From the NCBI GenBank assembly GCA_025996895.1, contig BNTW01000009.1, positions 1-55,824 of the forward strand: DNA of 55,824 nt. The letters run 5' to 3'. Source of the stretch: Bacteroidia bacterium. Lineage in GTDB: Bacteria; Bacteroidota; Bacteroidia; Bacteroidales; Azobacteroidaceae. The notes under the pieces are model-generated. The model saw only the letters and a program-made list of their open reading frames with translations, had not been told where the DNA came from and did not search any database. Shown one piece after another: positions 33,742-43,393 of the stretch; positions within the stretch are counted from its first letter, which is position 1; each line of letters starts with the position of its first letter. The translations under genes were made by a program, and so were the position numbers.

Positions 33742-35544
33742 ATGAAAAAAATATATTTATTGATAATACCTATTTTGGCCGTTTGTTTGATACATTCCTG
33801 TACGGAAGGATTTGAAACAGCCAATACGAACCCGAACAAAACACAGGTAGTGTATCCTGAATTCCTTTTCGGTTTGTCTCCGGTTCAAGTGATGCGTACG
33901 ATGGGAAGTGATGTCAACTGGTTTTTCTTTGGTAATTACACGAATCAGTTGTCGGTAGTTGGTGGAACGGGGCCGCACTTCGGTAAAGACGGCCGTGCAG
34001 ATAATATATTCAGACGTTTCTATACGGAAGGATTGAATCCGGTTATTTATATCGAAAAAATGTTCGGCGACAATCCGTCTTATGCTAACCGGGTGGCCAT
34101 TGCTAAAATATGGAAATCGTATATTTTCTCGCAATTGACAGCTATTTATGGTCCTGTCCCTTATTTCGATGCTTGTAACGAAGGACCTACCATGCGCTAC
34201 GACCGTGAAGATACGATCTATGTGCATATCTTGAAGGATTTGAAAGATGCTTATACTACTTTGGAAACGAATCCGACCGGAGATATTTATCCTGAAGGAT
34301 CCGAACCGTTCTTGAACTCGAGCCTGACTCGTTGGGCACAATTTGCACACTGTATTCGCTTACGCGTGGCGATGCGTCTGACGGAAGTAGATGAAAAATT
34401 CTCTCCGGGATTAGCTCAAACGGCGCAGGAAATGGTAAAGGAAGAATTGGATAATGCCGATAATAAATTGCTGATCAAGGACAATACCGAAAATTTCTTT
34501 ATGAATTGGGGGATGGAAGAAGTCAATCAAAATCCCTATTACAAGGGAGTATTGCAAGATCCGGCCTTGGAAACAAACGATCCGGGTAACTATCCGGTGA
34601 TTCATGAGTCGTTTATTATGTGGACAAGTCCGAGTACTTATAACGATCCTTGTTTGGCAGCTTATATGTATCCGGCAACCGAAAACTGGGGAACACCGGA
34701 AAATCCTTCTCCGGAATACTTCGGACGTCCGTATGCCAACGGATCGCCGCAAGGTTTCAATGGCGGTACGGGATGGTCAAATCCTTATGACAAACGAATC
34801 CCTTTCAAAGGATTTGCTACTTTGGGTAAGGAATTTTCTATGATGACGGCTAAATGGTGTTTCTTTACTTATCCTGAACTTGCCTGCTACCGGGCTGAAG
34901 CAGCCTATAAGGGTTGGTGGAAATCTCCGGCTGATGCGGAAAAATATTATAATGAAGCTATCGATGCCCGTTGCGACCGTTTCGGAGCCAAGGCAGCTGA
35001 TGTAAAAGATTATAAAGCTCTTAACGGCATCAAGTGGGGTACGGCTACCGATACCGCTACGGTTATTGATCCCGACTATGGAGATATATTGGTAAATAGA
35101 GCGGATTTTCACGATTATTTAGGAGGTATCATTAATAGCTACCTGGGTGTAGAAGACAACTACAAACGAATCATCTTGCAAGAGTGGCTCAATTTCTTTT
35201 ATCAGGGAATTGATTGCTGGACGATGTTGCGCCGGACACAGGTCTTGGAATTCAAGCCTCACTGGAATGCCGATATTTCGTCTGCTTATGTGAATGGCTA
35301 TTATGCCTATATGCCCAACCGTTTGCAATATCCGGGATCGGAAATCTCCAAAAATGCGACCGAAGTGCAGAAAGCAATCGATAATCTCTTGCTCGACAAT
35401 ACTTTGAAGGAGAGAGAAGATCAAATTACGTTCCGTTTGATTTTCTGTAAAGATTATGATGGGTTGAAGCAAGTGCCTTTGCGACAAGGAAATGATATTG
35501 TCAATCTCACTGATTTTCGCAATAATGCCCGGAATAGGAAATAA
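33742..35544 (+). CDS. susD: SusD/RagB-family glycan-binding lipoprotein
   Basis: The 600-aa protein has a lipoprotein signal (MKKIYLLIIPILAVCLIHSC) with Cys at residue 20. The sequence then has TANTNPNKTQVVYPEFLFGL, a SusD-type helix-rich start, TPR-like helices such as WARFAHC-type WAQFAHCIRLRVAMRLTEVD, and LNFFYQGIDCWTMLRRTQ near the end. These match the SusD-like families (probably the SusD-like 2 branch). SusD sits on the cell surface and covers the SusC barrel, passing bound oligosaccharides to it. It is translated from the same transcript as SusC, 12 nt downstream, and is followed by the GH99-like gene at 31 nt. Length is slightly longer than the typical 500-580. Confidence 0.95.
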   Translation: MKKIYLLIIPILAVCLIHSCTEGFETANTNPNKTQVVYPEFLFGLSPVQVMRTMGSDVNWFFFGNYTNQLSVVGGTGPHFGKDGRADNIFRRFYTEGLNPVIYIEKMFGDNPSYANRVAIAKIWKSYIFSQLTAIYGPVPYFDACNEGPTMRYDREDTIYVHILKDLKDAYTTLETNPTGDIYPEGSEPFLNSSLTRWAQFAHCIRLRVAMRLTEVDEKFSPGLAQTAQEMVKEELDNADNKLLIKDNTENFFMNWGMEEVNQNPYYKGVLQDPALETNDPGNYPVIHESFIMWTSPSTYNDPCLAAYMYPATENWGTPENPSPEYFGRPYANGSPQGFNGGTGWSNPYDKRIPFKGFATLGKEFSMMTAKWCFFTYPELACYRAEAAYKGWWKSPADAEKYYNEAIDARCDRFGAKAADVKDYKALNGIKWGTATDTATVIDPDYGDILVNRADFHDYLGGIINSYLGVEDNYKRIILQEWLNFFYQGIDCWTMLRRTQVLEFKPHWNADISSAYVNGYYAYMPNRLQYPGSEISKNATEVQKAIDNLLLDNTLKEREDQITFRLIFCKDYDGLKQVPLRQGNDIVNLTDFRNNARNRK

Positions 35545-35574
35545 GAAATAGTAATAAAAAAAATAAAAAGCTAT

Positions 35575-36900
35575 ATGAAAAAGACAAAATATATTTTAAG
35601 CAGTTTTATCCTGTTGATGATTGCAATAGCTTGTGTGGATAAAGCAGAGGTCTATGACTTTCCGGAGGACAAATATTTCTACGAAATTCCCGACGTTCCG
35701 GTAACGGAAGACTATGTGGTGGGAGTACGTTATAACACGATGGACTCCGGCTATTGGTTTGACAAAACTAAAAAACAAACGGAGTATTATACCGGTCATC
35801 CGGAATTGGATCTGTACGGCGATCCCGTTTACAAATATTTTCACCGGAATTATTCGGCCGAATGGCCTTTTACGGTTGATCAGACGGTTTCCGGTGTACT
35901 GGAACAACATCTGAAATGGGGTAAGCAGGCTGGAATTGATTTCTTCGTATTCGGTTGGGGTGGAAAAGGCTGGAACGATACCTTGCTGATGAAATGGGAA
36001 CAGTTATATGCGCAAGATCATGCCTACCCGAAAGTGGTGATCCGCTTTGATCCCAATTTCATGTATGGTAAAGTGAAACTTGCTGAAGTGCCCGGAACGA
36101 ACGATACATTGATGAAAGATCCGTTCCGTATGGATACATTGCGTTATTGGATCGATTCGATCTATAACCATGTGTTGGCAAAAGATTTCAATTATCATGG
36201 CAAAGACGGCAAACCGGTGATGATTATTAACAATTTTGTAAATAAACCGGGCGAAATAACGGATTTGAAAACGTTTATCAATGAATTTCGTGCGCGTAAC
36301 AACAACAATATCTGGCTGATGGGTGAATTGCCTTCCAACCGGACATCTCCCGAAATGTGGGGATACCGCGATGAAACGACCAAAGGGGTGATCAAAGGCG
36401 ACAGTATTTCACCTTTCGACGCACTGTATATTGAAAACATCACGACCGGCTCGTTTGAAACATGGAATGGTTATTATTCTTTCCTGGATTTCAATTACAA
36501 CTATTGGAAAGAACGCACCAATCCGCGTGGAACGGAATATATTCCGACTATTTTCCCCGCTTATGATAATAAAGTGCGCCAAATAAAGCAGGATAATCAA
36601 ACTTTTTTTGATGGCGATTATGTAATTGCCCGTTGGAAAAAAGACACAAATGTGCCTTATGTGATCAGTGCAGGAGCTGATTATCAATCTACCGGAGAGC
36701 CAATTGCGCTTAATTTGGGCTGGTACAAAGATAATCCCTACAAGATTTTGGCCAATGTAGCTAAACGCAACGTAGGCCAGAGCCGGATCGTTATGATTTA
36801 CTCTTGGAACGATTTCCGTAACGGCAACAATTTGGAGCCAATGACGGAATTTGGTACGGAATATTTGGATTATACAAAGGAATTCTTTAAAAAGAAATAA
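35575..36900 (+). CDS. GH99/WbsX-like lipoprotein (possible endo-alpha-mannosidase)
   Basis: The 441-aa protein carries a lipoprotein signal (FILLMIAIACVDKAEV; Cys near 20). VLEQHLKWGKQAGIDFFVFG and VVIRFDPNF look like the TIM-barrel of the GH99/WbsX group, and IVMIYSWNDFRNGNNLEP is the typical C-terminal motif of that group. GH99 enzymes are endo-acting alpha-mannanases or alpha-1,2-mannosidases; in alpha-mannan loci they lie beside SusC/SusD and GH92, as here. The exact GH99 catalytic Glu pair cannot be placed with confidence (MGELPSN near residue 235 is one candidate). It could also be a GH71-like or uncharacterised WbsX enzyme. A terminator follows, so it ends the SusC-SusD operon. Confidence 0.7.
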   Translation: MKKTKYILSSFILLMIAIACVDKAEVYDFPEDKYFYEIPDVPVTEDYVVGVRYNTMDSGYWFDKTKKQTEYYTGHPELDLYGDPVYKYFHRNYSAEWPFTVDQTVSGVLEQHLKWGKQAGIDFFVFGWGGKGWNDTLLMKWEQLYAQDHAYPKVVIRFDPNFMYGKVKLAEVPGTNDTLMKDPFRMDTLRYWIDSIYNHVLAKDFNYHGKDGKPVMIINNFVNKPGEITDLKTFINEFRARNNNNIWLMGELPSNRTSPEMWGYRDETTKGVIKGDSISPFDALYIENITTGSFETWNGYYSFLDFNYNYWKERTNPRGTEYIPTIFPAYDNKVRQIKQDNQTFFDGDYVIARWKKDTNVPYVISAGADYQSTGEPIALNLGWYKDNPYKILANVAKRNVGQSRIVMIYSWNDFRNGNNLEPMTEFGTEYLDYTKEFFKKK

Positions 36901-36915
36901 TTGGAATTATCGAAG

Positions 36916-36950
36916 GCAGGGTTTTTCCCTTCGGATTGACCCTGCTTTTT
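36916..36950 (+). terminator. Terminator after the SusC-SusD-GH99-like operon
   Basis: GCAGGG (36916-36921) pairs with CCCTGC (36940-36945), with an 18-nt loop, followed by TTTTT (36946-36950). Confidence 0.8.
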
Positions 36951-37003
36951 ATAAATCTATAAGATTAAATTTCATGTTTTATTAATTATTAATTTTATTT
37001 ATT

Positions 37004-38878
37004 ATGAAAGTAAATTACTTACTTAAATCAGTCTTTATGGCTGTGTTGATGCTGGTAGCTGTTTCCGTGAAAGCGGCAACTATTCCGGCTACTAATTTTG
37101 CCGAGTTGCAAGCTGCAGTAGAATCTGCTGCTGCGGGTGATGTGATTGCCGTTACGGGTGAAATTACGGCAGCCGGCGCAATTTCTATTGAAAAATCGAT
37201 TATCATCGAAGGTTCAACGAATCCTGCTGCTAAAATTATTAGCGACGGAAGCAACCGTGTCTTTGCAGTGAATGTACCCGAAGGAGTGGTGTGGTTTAAA
37301 AATCTTACACTTTCAAATGGTGTAGCTGATGGTAATGGTGGTGCTGTTGCTGTAGCTGCCGGTTTGGCTCACTTTACCAATTGTACGTTTTCTAAAAACA
37401 AAGCTACCGATGGTGGTGGTGCGGTTTATGGAGAAGGCGAAGTACAGATTGAATTTTACAATTGTACTTTCAGTGAAAACTATGCTGCCGGAAATGGTGG
37501 TGCTATCCGTGTAGCGAAAGGTGGCGCAGATGTAGGCCCGAAATTGTCGCTCGAACATTGCTTGGTAACGTTGAACTCTTCCGACAATCGTGGTGGAGCT
37601 ATGAGTTTGGAAACTCCGACACAGGGTGTAACTTTGCTCAGCACGGTGGTTTCCGATAACCGTACTACGACGGGAAAAGAAGGAACCGGTGGTATCCGTA
37701 TAACCGGCGGCACATTCCCCTTTTATGCAAGAGGCTGTTCTTTCTTCAGAAATTTGGGATCGGGCGACCATGCCGGTTTTATGATTATTGATGGCGACGC
37801 GCCTAAAACTGTTACTTTCGTTAACTCGACTATTAACAAAAATGTCAACGGTGAAAGAACGGAAGATGGTACGATCGATCCTCGTTCAGAAGGTGGTGCC
37901 GGCGACATCTGGATTACCGGTGCAACGAATACGCCCGATATGCAACTTACATTTGTGAACGTAACCATGGCTGAAAATACCAGTGGCAATGGCGGTAATG
38001 GAGACAACAGTTCCGGTATCTGCTTCCAAGACGGTGGTTATAATTTCAATGTATTCAATTCTATAATCGTAGGTAACGTAGCCGGTGGCGCAAAGCCGAA
38101 CGGTGCGGTAGATATTTCGGTTCGCGCTCTTCCGAAAGAAGGCGGTTTCGTTATTAAAAACTCCGTAATCGGTTGTGTTTTTGATGCAATGAAAGGTAGT
38201 TTCGATGATCCTACTACTTGGTTTACGGCTGGTGTGCCTTGGACTATTGATTCCAAATCGGTTGTTCAAGAATACAATTACCAAACGAACGGCGATTGGG
38301 CAAGTATAGATGCTACCGACGGATCCGGAATTTATATGCTGGAAGGTGGTGCATTCAAAGCAGCAGCCTCGAGAAGAGGTGGTGTAGCAAGAGGATACTA
38401 CTACTATACGTTCCTGAAGGATGCTTTGGCTACTACGTTGGGCGACCCGGCTTTGTTGACTGAAGAAGATGTTGATAATGATATGTTCTTGGTTACCCGC
38501 GAAATTAAAGGCGGTACGATCTGGGCAGGTGCTTATCAAGGTGAAACGGAAAGCAACGAAGCAAAAGATCCGACAATTCCGGCAGATCCATTTGTATTCC
38601 ATGTAGGTATCAAGAATGTAGTTACTGCATCCGATCAAATCAGCCTGAATACATTTGCTGAAAACGGTGGTAATATCAATTTTAATTTCGGTCAATATGC
38701 CGGCCATGTGAAAGCCGAATTGATCTCGATCAATGGACAAACCGTTAAAACGTTGATTAACCATGTTGTCAATGGTACTTATCCGTGCGACATCGCAGGT
38801 GTTGCTTCCGGTCTGTATTTGGTAAAAATTACTTTGAGCGATAACAGCACAATTGCTAAACGCGTTCTTATAAAATAA
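37004..38878 (+). CDS. T9SS right-handed beta-helix protein, polymorphic-repeat type
   Basis: The 624-aa protein has a signal peptide ending at SVKAAT. The repeats GNGGAVAVAAGLAHFTNC, DGGGAVYGEGEVQIEFYNC, GNGGAIRVAKGG and RGGAMSLET are right-handed beta-helix rungs of the GGA(I/V)-type seen in Pmp/polymorphic outer-membrane proteins. Later parts carry SSGICFQDGGYNFNVF and HVGIKNVV. The T9SS sorting domain ends it (YAGHVKAELISINGQ, ASGLYLVKITLSDNS). No catalytic residues stand out, so it may bind or hold a glycan rather than cleave it. It stands between two terminators and so has its own transcript; its promoter is not clear. Confidence 0.85.
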   Translation: MKVNYLLKSVFMAVLMLVAVSVKAATIPATNFAELQAAVESAAAGDVIAVTGEITAAGAISIEKSIIIEGSTNPAAKIISDGSNRVFAVNVPEGVVWFKNLTLSNGVADGNGGAVAVAAGLAHFTNCTFSKNKATDGGGAVYGEGEVQIEFYNCTFSENYAAGNGGAIRVAKGGADVGPKLSLEHCLVTLNSSDNRGGAMSLETPTQGVTLLSTVVSDNRTTTGKEGTGGIRITGGTFPFYARGCSFFRNLGSGDHAGFMIIDGDAPKTVTFVNSTINKNVNGERTEDGTIDPRSEGGAGDIWITGATNTPDMQLTFVNVTMAENTSGNGGNGDNSSGICFQDGGYNFNVFNSIIVGNVAGGAKPNGAVDISVRALPKEGGFVIKNSVIGCVFDAMKGSFDDPTTWFTAGVPWTIDSKSVVQEYNYQTNGDWASIDATDGSGIYMLEGGAFKAAASRRGGVARGYYYYTFLKDALATTLGDPALLTEEDVDNDMFLVTREIKGGTIWAGAYQGETESNEAKDPTIPADPFVFHVGIKNVVTASDQISLNTFAENGGNINFNFGQYAGHVKAELISINGQTVKTLINHVVNGTYPCDIAGVASGLYLVKITLSDNSTIAKRVLIK

Positions 38879-38887
38879 AATAATTAG

Positions 38888-38940
38888 AAAATGCCAAAGA
38901 TAAAGGGATAAAAGCCGTTTATCTTTGGCATTTTTATTTT
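38888..38940 (+). terminator. Long perfect hairpin terminator
   Basis: A perfect 17-bp inverted repeat has arms 38888-38904 (AAAATGCCAAAGATAAA) and 38918-38934, with a T-run to 38940. It terminates the beta-helix gene. The right arm contains TATCTTTG (38920-38927), a -7 element 41 nt before the next gene, and the palindrome gives the same motif on the other strand. Confidence 0.9.
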
Positions 38941-38967
38941 CTAAACCCAAAAATCAAGAGGTAAAAA

Positions 38968-40689
38968 ATGAGAAAAATAACAGGATTTGTTTTGTTAGGT
39001 TTAATCGCCTTTGCTGGCAATGTTTTAGCCGATGAAGAAAAAACATATACCGTGAATGGAAATCCGATAGTAAGAGATATTTTTACGGCCGACCCTTCCG
39101 CACGTGTATGGAACATTAATGGAGAAGACGTATTGTATGTATATCCTTCTCAAGACATCAAACCGGCTTTTGGTTGTGATATGATGGACAAATATCATGT
39201 CTTTTCGACCACCGACCTGGAAACTTGGACAGACCACGGCGAAATCCTCAGTGCAGCACAAGTGCCTTGGGGCGTACCTATCAACAACGCACACGAAGGG
39301 GCAACTTTTATGTGGGCTCCCGATTGTGTCTATAAAGACGGAATCTATTATTTTTATTTTCCTCACCCCTACGGCCCCTCTTGGAATGATACGTGGCGTA
39401 TAGGCATTGCCACCAGCACTCATCCGGGCGGTCCATTCACTCCGTTAGACACTACCTTATTGGGACTTCCTGCAAACGGACAAATCGACCCGAATATTTT
39501 TATTGACGACGACGGCCAAGCCTATTTCTTTTACGGCGGTGGCGGAACGTGCTACGGCGCGAAACTGAAAGACAATATGATAGAATTGGACGGCGAACTG
39601 CAACGCATCACCGGATTGAATTATTTCCACGAAGGTGCCTGGCTGTTCAAAAAAGACGGTGTGTATTACATGACTTATCCCGGAAACAGCGAATTTATGT
39701 CGGGTTATGTGAAAGGGCAAGACCAATTGCTGTATGCTACTTCCGATTCGCCGATGGGTCCCTTCAAATATAAAGGCTCTTATTTGCGTCCGACCGGCTG
39801 CGACACAAGTCATGGCTCGGTAGTGAAATACAAAGATCAATGGTATGCTTTTTATCACAACATCGCCCTGTCGGGACAGGGCAACCTGCGCTCCATTTGC
39901 GTGGATAAACTTTATTTTGAAGATAACGGTAATATTAAAGTGGTGAAGCAAACGAGAGACAGCGGGTCGCCTTACGCAGAAGCAATCTCTTTGGCCATCC
40001 CCGGAACAATCGAAGCTGAAGATTTTAACGATGGCGGTAATTCGTTCGGTTATTTCGACAACACGCGCGGCAATTCGGGACAAGAATACCGCACCAAAGA
40101 ATGGGTGGATATAAATGTAAATTTCAATGGCGATTACTACATTTTCGATACTTCCAACGGCGAATACATGAATTATACAGTGGAAGTGGCAGAAACCGGC
40201 AAATATACACTTGAAGTGATTGCGGCTTCGGCAAGTTCGCGTTTGGGCAGCATCAGTCTGGAATGGGACAATCAAAAAATAACCAATCCGGTGAAATATG
40301 AAGTACCGGAAGGTTCCCGTACCGAATTTACAACAAAAGCTACAGTCGAAAATATTCAGTTGGAAAAAGGAACACACCTCCTGACCGTTTATGTTTATGG
40401 CGATTTATTCATCGACAAATATAATTTCACCAAACAGGTAGGCATTCAATCCGTTACCGAAAACGAGATTTCCGTTTATCCGAATCCTTCCAAAGATGTT
40501 TTCCGGTTGAACAATTTACCGCAAGACGGTACATTATCCGTATTTGATCTCAGCGGACGGCAGGTTTATGCTGATACAGCCGTAAAATCGTCTTACACAC
40601 TCAATTTGAAAAACGAGCCGTCCGGCGTTTATCTGCTGGCATTACGCACGCCCGACCAAATGCACCGCATTAAATTAGTCAAACAATGA
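38968..40689 (+). CDS. GH43 with CBM6 and T9SS sorting domain
   Basis: The 573-aa protein has a signal peptide (to about LADEEK). The five-bladed propeller of GH43 includes DIFTADPSARVWNINGEDVL (base Asp near residue 42), GQIDPNIFIDDDGQAYFFYG (modulating Asp near 174) and NYFHEGAWLFKKDGVYYMTY (acid Glu near 221). At about 345-490 is a CBM6 (GTIEAEDFNDGG, NGEYMNYTVEVAETGKYTL). The T9SS tail (ISVYPNPSKDVFRLNNL, GVYLLALRT) directs it to the surface. GH43 enzymes are alpha-L-arabinofuranosidases, beta-xylosidases or galactosidases; which one is not decided here. Its stop overlaps the GH3 start (ATGA at 40686-40689), so the two are translationally coupled. Confidence 0.92.
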   Translation: MRKITGFVLLGLIAFAGNVLADEEKTYTVNGNPIVRDIFTADPSARVWNINGEDVLYVYPSQDIKPAFGCDMMDKYHVFSTTDLETWTDHGEILSAAQVPWGVPINNAHEGATFMWAPDCVYKDGIYYFYFPHPYGPSWNDTWRIGIATSTHPGGPFTPLDTTLLGLPANGQIDPNIFIDDDGQAYFFYGGGGTCYGAKLKDNMIELDGELQRITGLNYFHEGAWLFKKDGVYYMTYPGNSEFMSGYVKGQDQLLYATSDSPMGPFKYKGSYLRPTGCDTSHGSVVKYKDQWYAFYHNIALSGQGNLRSICVDKLYFEDNGNIKVVKQTRDSGSPYAEAISLAIPGTIEAEDFNDGGNSFGYFDNTRGNSGQEYRTKEWVDINVNFNGDYYIFDTSNGEYMNYTVEVAETGKYTLEVIAASASSRLGSISLEWDNQKITNPVKYEVPEGSRTEFTTKATVENIQLEKGTHLLTVYVYGDLFIDKYNFTKQVGIQSVTENEISVYPNPSKDVFRLNNLPQDGTLSVFDLSGRQVYADTAVKSSYTLNLKNEPSGVYLLALRTPDQMHRIKLVKQ

Positions 40690-43370
40690 AAAGATATAAT
40701 TTTATCAAATCTACTCAAACACAGTCAGTTATATGCTGCTTGTTGTTGTTGCTTGCCGGTTGCAGTAAAACACCGGCCTACAAAGACGCTGCTCAATCGA
40801 TCGACAAGCGCGTGAAAGACCTGATGTCGCGCATGACAATGGAAGAAAAAGCTGCACAGTTAGACATGTTGTCGGCGAACGATATTTTGCTGGACGCTAA
40901 CACGTTCAACGAAGAGCAAGTAATTCATTTTATCGATTCGATGGATATTGGCTCTATTCACGATTTTTATCCGAAAACGGCTGCTTTGTCTAACGAATTG
41001 CAACGTCGCGCTATTGAAAAAAGCCGGCTGGGCATTCCCATTCTGTTTATTGAAGAGGGATTGCACGGTTATTGTGGGGTTGGCTCGACCAATTTCCCTG
41101 TTCCGCTCGGCAGTGCGAGTTCGTGGGATACAACGCTGATTTACAACATCGGCCGCGTCATCGCTACGGAAGCCCGCGCACACGGTATTCATTTCTTGCT
41201 TAATCCGAATTTGGATTTAGCGCGTGAACCGCGTTGGGGACGCACCGAAGAAACCTACGGCGAAGATGTCTATCTCAATTCCCGCATGGCCGTCAATATG
41301 GTGAAAGGCATGCAAGGCAACGATTTGCGAGACAATAACACCGTCGTTGCTGAACCGAAACATTTCGGTATTCACGGTATTCCCGAAGGCGGAAGCAACA
41401 CCGGTCCTGTGTTTATCGGTGAGCGTGAAGCGCGTTCGACGCATTTGTATGTATTTGAAAAAGCCGTTACCGAAGGGAAGGCCCAAGGTATTATGGCGGC
41501 CTACCACGATATAGACGGTATTCCTTGTATTTCGAGTGAATGGCTGCTGACTGATTTGTTGCGCAAAGAATGGGGATTTGACGGCATGGTTGTAACCGAT
41601 TTGGGTGCAATCCGCCGACTGTTGCAACCGCATTACACGGCGGCTACTCCTAAAGATGCGGCTGTTCAGGCAATTATTGCCGGATTGGATATGCAGTTTT
41701 ACGATTTCGACCACGATACGTTCCAAAAAGGCGTAGTCGAAGCGGTGAAAGACGGCTCACTGCCGAAAGACAAATTCGATCGTGCGGTGTATTCCGTTTT
41801 GAAAGTAAAATTTGAATTGGGATTATTTGATAATCCTTATACCGACGAAACGCTTATCAGTCAGGTATTTCACACACCCGAACATCAGGCATTGGCTTTG
41901 GAGGCAGGACGTAAATCAATTGTCCTGCTGAAAAACGATAACAACGTGTTGCCGTTGAGCAAAAACATCAAACGGATCGCCGTAATCGGCAACTTGGCTA
42001 ATATTTCGTCGATTGGCGGTTATGGCCCGCGCGAGGCAGTCGGCGTAACCGTTTATGAAGCTTTGAAAAAACGCTTCGGCGAAACGATACAAATCAATTA
42101 TGTGAATACCGGCATTTCCAACCAATTTACGACCGTTTCGGCCGATTGGTTGAGCAACTCGGTAAAACCCGAACAGGCCGGCGTTTATGTCGAATATTTT
42201 AATACGCCCAACTTGTCCGGCAATCCGGCCTATACGGCAGTGGAAGAAAAATTGCAGGGTTATTGGCACAATTTAAGTCCCGCGCCGGGTATCAATCCCG
42301 ATAATTTTTCGGCGCGTTATACCGGATTTATCACCGTTCCGTCGAGCGGACTGTATGAATTCAGTCTTTCGGCAGATGATTACGCGAAACTGTATTTGAA
42401 CAATCAGTTGTTTATTGATAACTGGACAACTCCCGAACATCATAAATCGGCGCGGATTGCCCTTACGAAAGGACAAAAAATTCCGGTGAAATTGGAATAC
42501 GGCGAAAAAGATGAAAATGCTTCGGTGGAAGTGCGTTGGCGCATGGTCGAAATGAGCAACACAGCCGCTTATTACAGTGCCATCACGGCTGCTGCTGCCA
42601 ATGCCGACGCAGTGTTGGTCGTATTGGGTGAAACCAATCAGGAAGTAGGAGAGGGGCATGACCGCCAGAATTTGAATTTGAAACAGGCCGATGTCGACAT
42701 GATTCAGGCAGCAGCCAAAGGTGGAAAACCGGTAGTGAGCGTATTGTTGAATGGCCGTCCGTTGGTGTTTACGCCGGTGGTTGAAAACTCGTCGGCAGTG
42801 CTGGAAGCGTGGTTTCCGGGTGAAAACGGCGGAAATGCAGTGGTCGATGTATTGTTTGGAGATTACAATCCTTCCGGACGCTTGACAATCAGTATTCCGA
42901 AATATCAGGGACAAGTTCCGGTGTATTATTCCAAAAAGACTTCCTCGCCCCGTAATTATACCGACGGCAACGGTGAGCCTTTATACGCTTTCGGACATGG
43001 TTTGAGTTACACTACGTTTGAATATACCCATCCGGAAATTACGCCTGAAAATCCGACCGTCAATGACGCTATTACGGTCACCCTCGACGTAACGAACACC
43101 GGAAAGGTAGCCGGAACGGAAACCGTACAATTGTATGTGCGCGACGTGCTGGGCAGTGTTGTTCGTCCGGTGAAAGCCCTCAAAGGCTTTTCGCAGGTAA
43201 CGTTAAATCCGGGTGAAACGAAAAAGGTTACGATGATTATCCAACCGAAAGAACATTTGTGGTTGATTAATCCGGCCATGAAGCGCGTGGTTGAGCCGGG
43301 CGATTTTGATTTCCTGATTGGCCGCTCGTCTTCGGACATCGTATTTACGCAAACAATAAATATAAAATAG
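40686..43370 (+). CDS. GH3 beta-glycosidase with PA14 domain, lipoprotein
   Basis: The 894-aa protein has a lipoprotein signal (LLLLLAGCSKTP). GH3 features are MTMEEKAAQLD, RWGRTEETYGEDVYL, KHFGIHG, IDGIPCISSEWLLTDLLRKE and GFDGMVVTDLGAI. The nucleophile Asp is near residue 304, in TDL rather than the more common SDW. A PA14 domain lies at about 500-625 (YTGFITVPSSGLYEFSLSAD, LYLNNQLFIDNW). The C-terminal fibronectin-like domain has TVTLDVTNTG-like TVNDAITVTLDVTNTGKVAG and RDVLGSVVRPVKALKGF. GH3 members with an inserted PA14 are beta-glucosidases or xylosidases that trim oligosaccharides. It is coupled to GH43 upstream and precedes GH95 by 23 nt. Confidence 0.93.
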   Translation: MKRYNFIKSTQTQSVICCLLLLLAGCSKTPAYKDAAQSIDKRVKDLMSRMTMEEKAAQLDMLSANDILLDANTFNEEQVIHFIDSMDIGSIHDFYPKTAALSNELQRRAIEKSRLGIPILFIEEGLHGYCGVGSTNFPVPLGSASSWDTTLIYNIGRVIATEARAHGIHFLLNPNLDLAREPRWGRTEETYGEDVYLNSRMAVNMVKGMQGNDLRDNNTVVAEPKHFGIHGIPEGGSNTGPVFIGEREARSTHLYVFEKAVTEGKAQGIMAAYHDIDGIPCISSEWLLTDLLRKEWGFDGMVVTDLGAIRRLLQPHYTAATPKDAAVQAIIAGLDMQFYDFDHDTFQKGVVEAVKDGSLPKDKFDRAVYSVLKVKFELGLFDNPYTDETLISQVFHTPEHQALALEAGRKSIVLLKNDNNVLPLSKNIKRIAVIGNLANISSIGGYGPREAVGVTVYEALKKRFGETIQINYVNTGISNQFTTVSADWLSNSVKPEQAGVYVEYFNTPNLSGNPAYTAVEEKLQGYWHNLSPAPGINPDNFSARYTGFITVPSSGLYEFSLSADDYAKLYLNNQLFIDNWTTPEHHKSARIALTKGQKIPVKLEYGEKDENASVEVRWRMVEMSNTAAYYSAITAAAANADAVLVVLGETNQEVGEGHDRQNLNLKQADVDMIQAAAKGGKPVVSVLLNGRPLVFTPVVENSSAVLEAWFPGENGGNAVVDVLFGDYNPSGRLTISIPKYQGQVPVYYSKKTSSPRNYTDGNGEPLYAFGHGLSYTTFEYTHPEITPENPTVNDAITVTLDVTNTGKVAGTETVQLYVRDVLGSVVRPVKALKGFSQVTLNPGETKKVTMIIQPKEHLWLINPAMKRVVEPGDFDFLIGRSSSDIVFTQTINIK

Positions 43371-43393
43371 TTCTGCTCGTTAAAATAATCAAC

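Noticed and set aside
37886..38950. 354-aa minus-strand open frame opposite the beta-helix gene
   Set aside because: It is antisense to a T9SS protein with clear repeats; the translation is rich in Cys, Ile and Arg without any motif.
39457..40377. 306-aa minus-strand open frame opposite GH43
   Set aside because: It is antisense to a GH43-CBM6 gene with catalytic residues in place.
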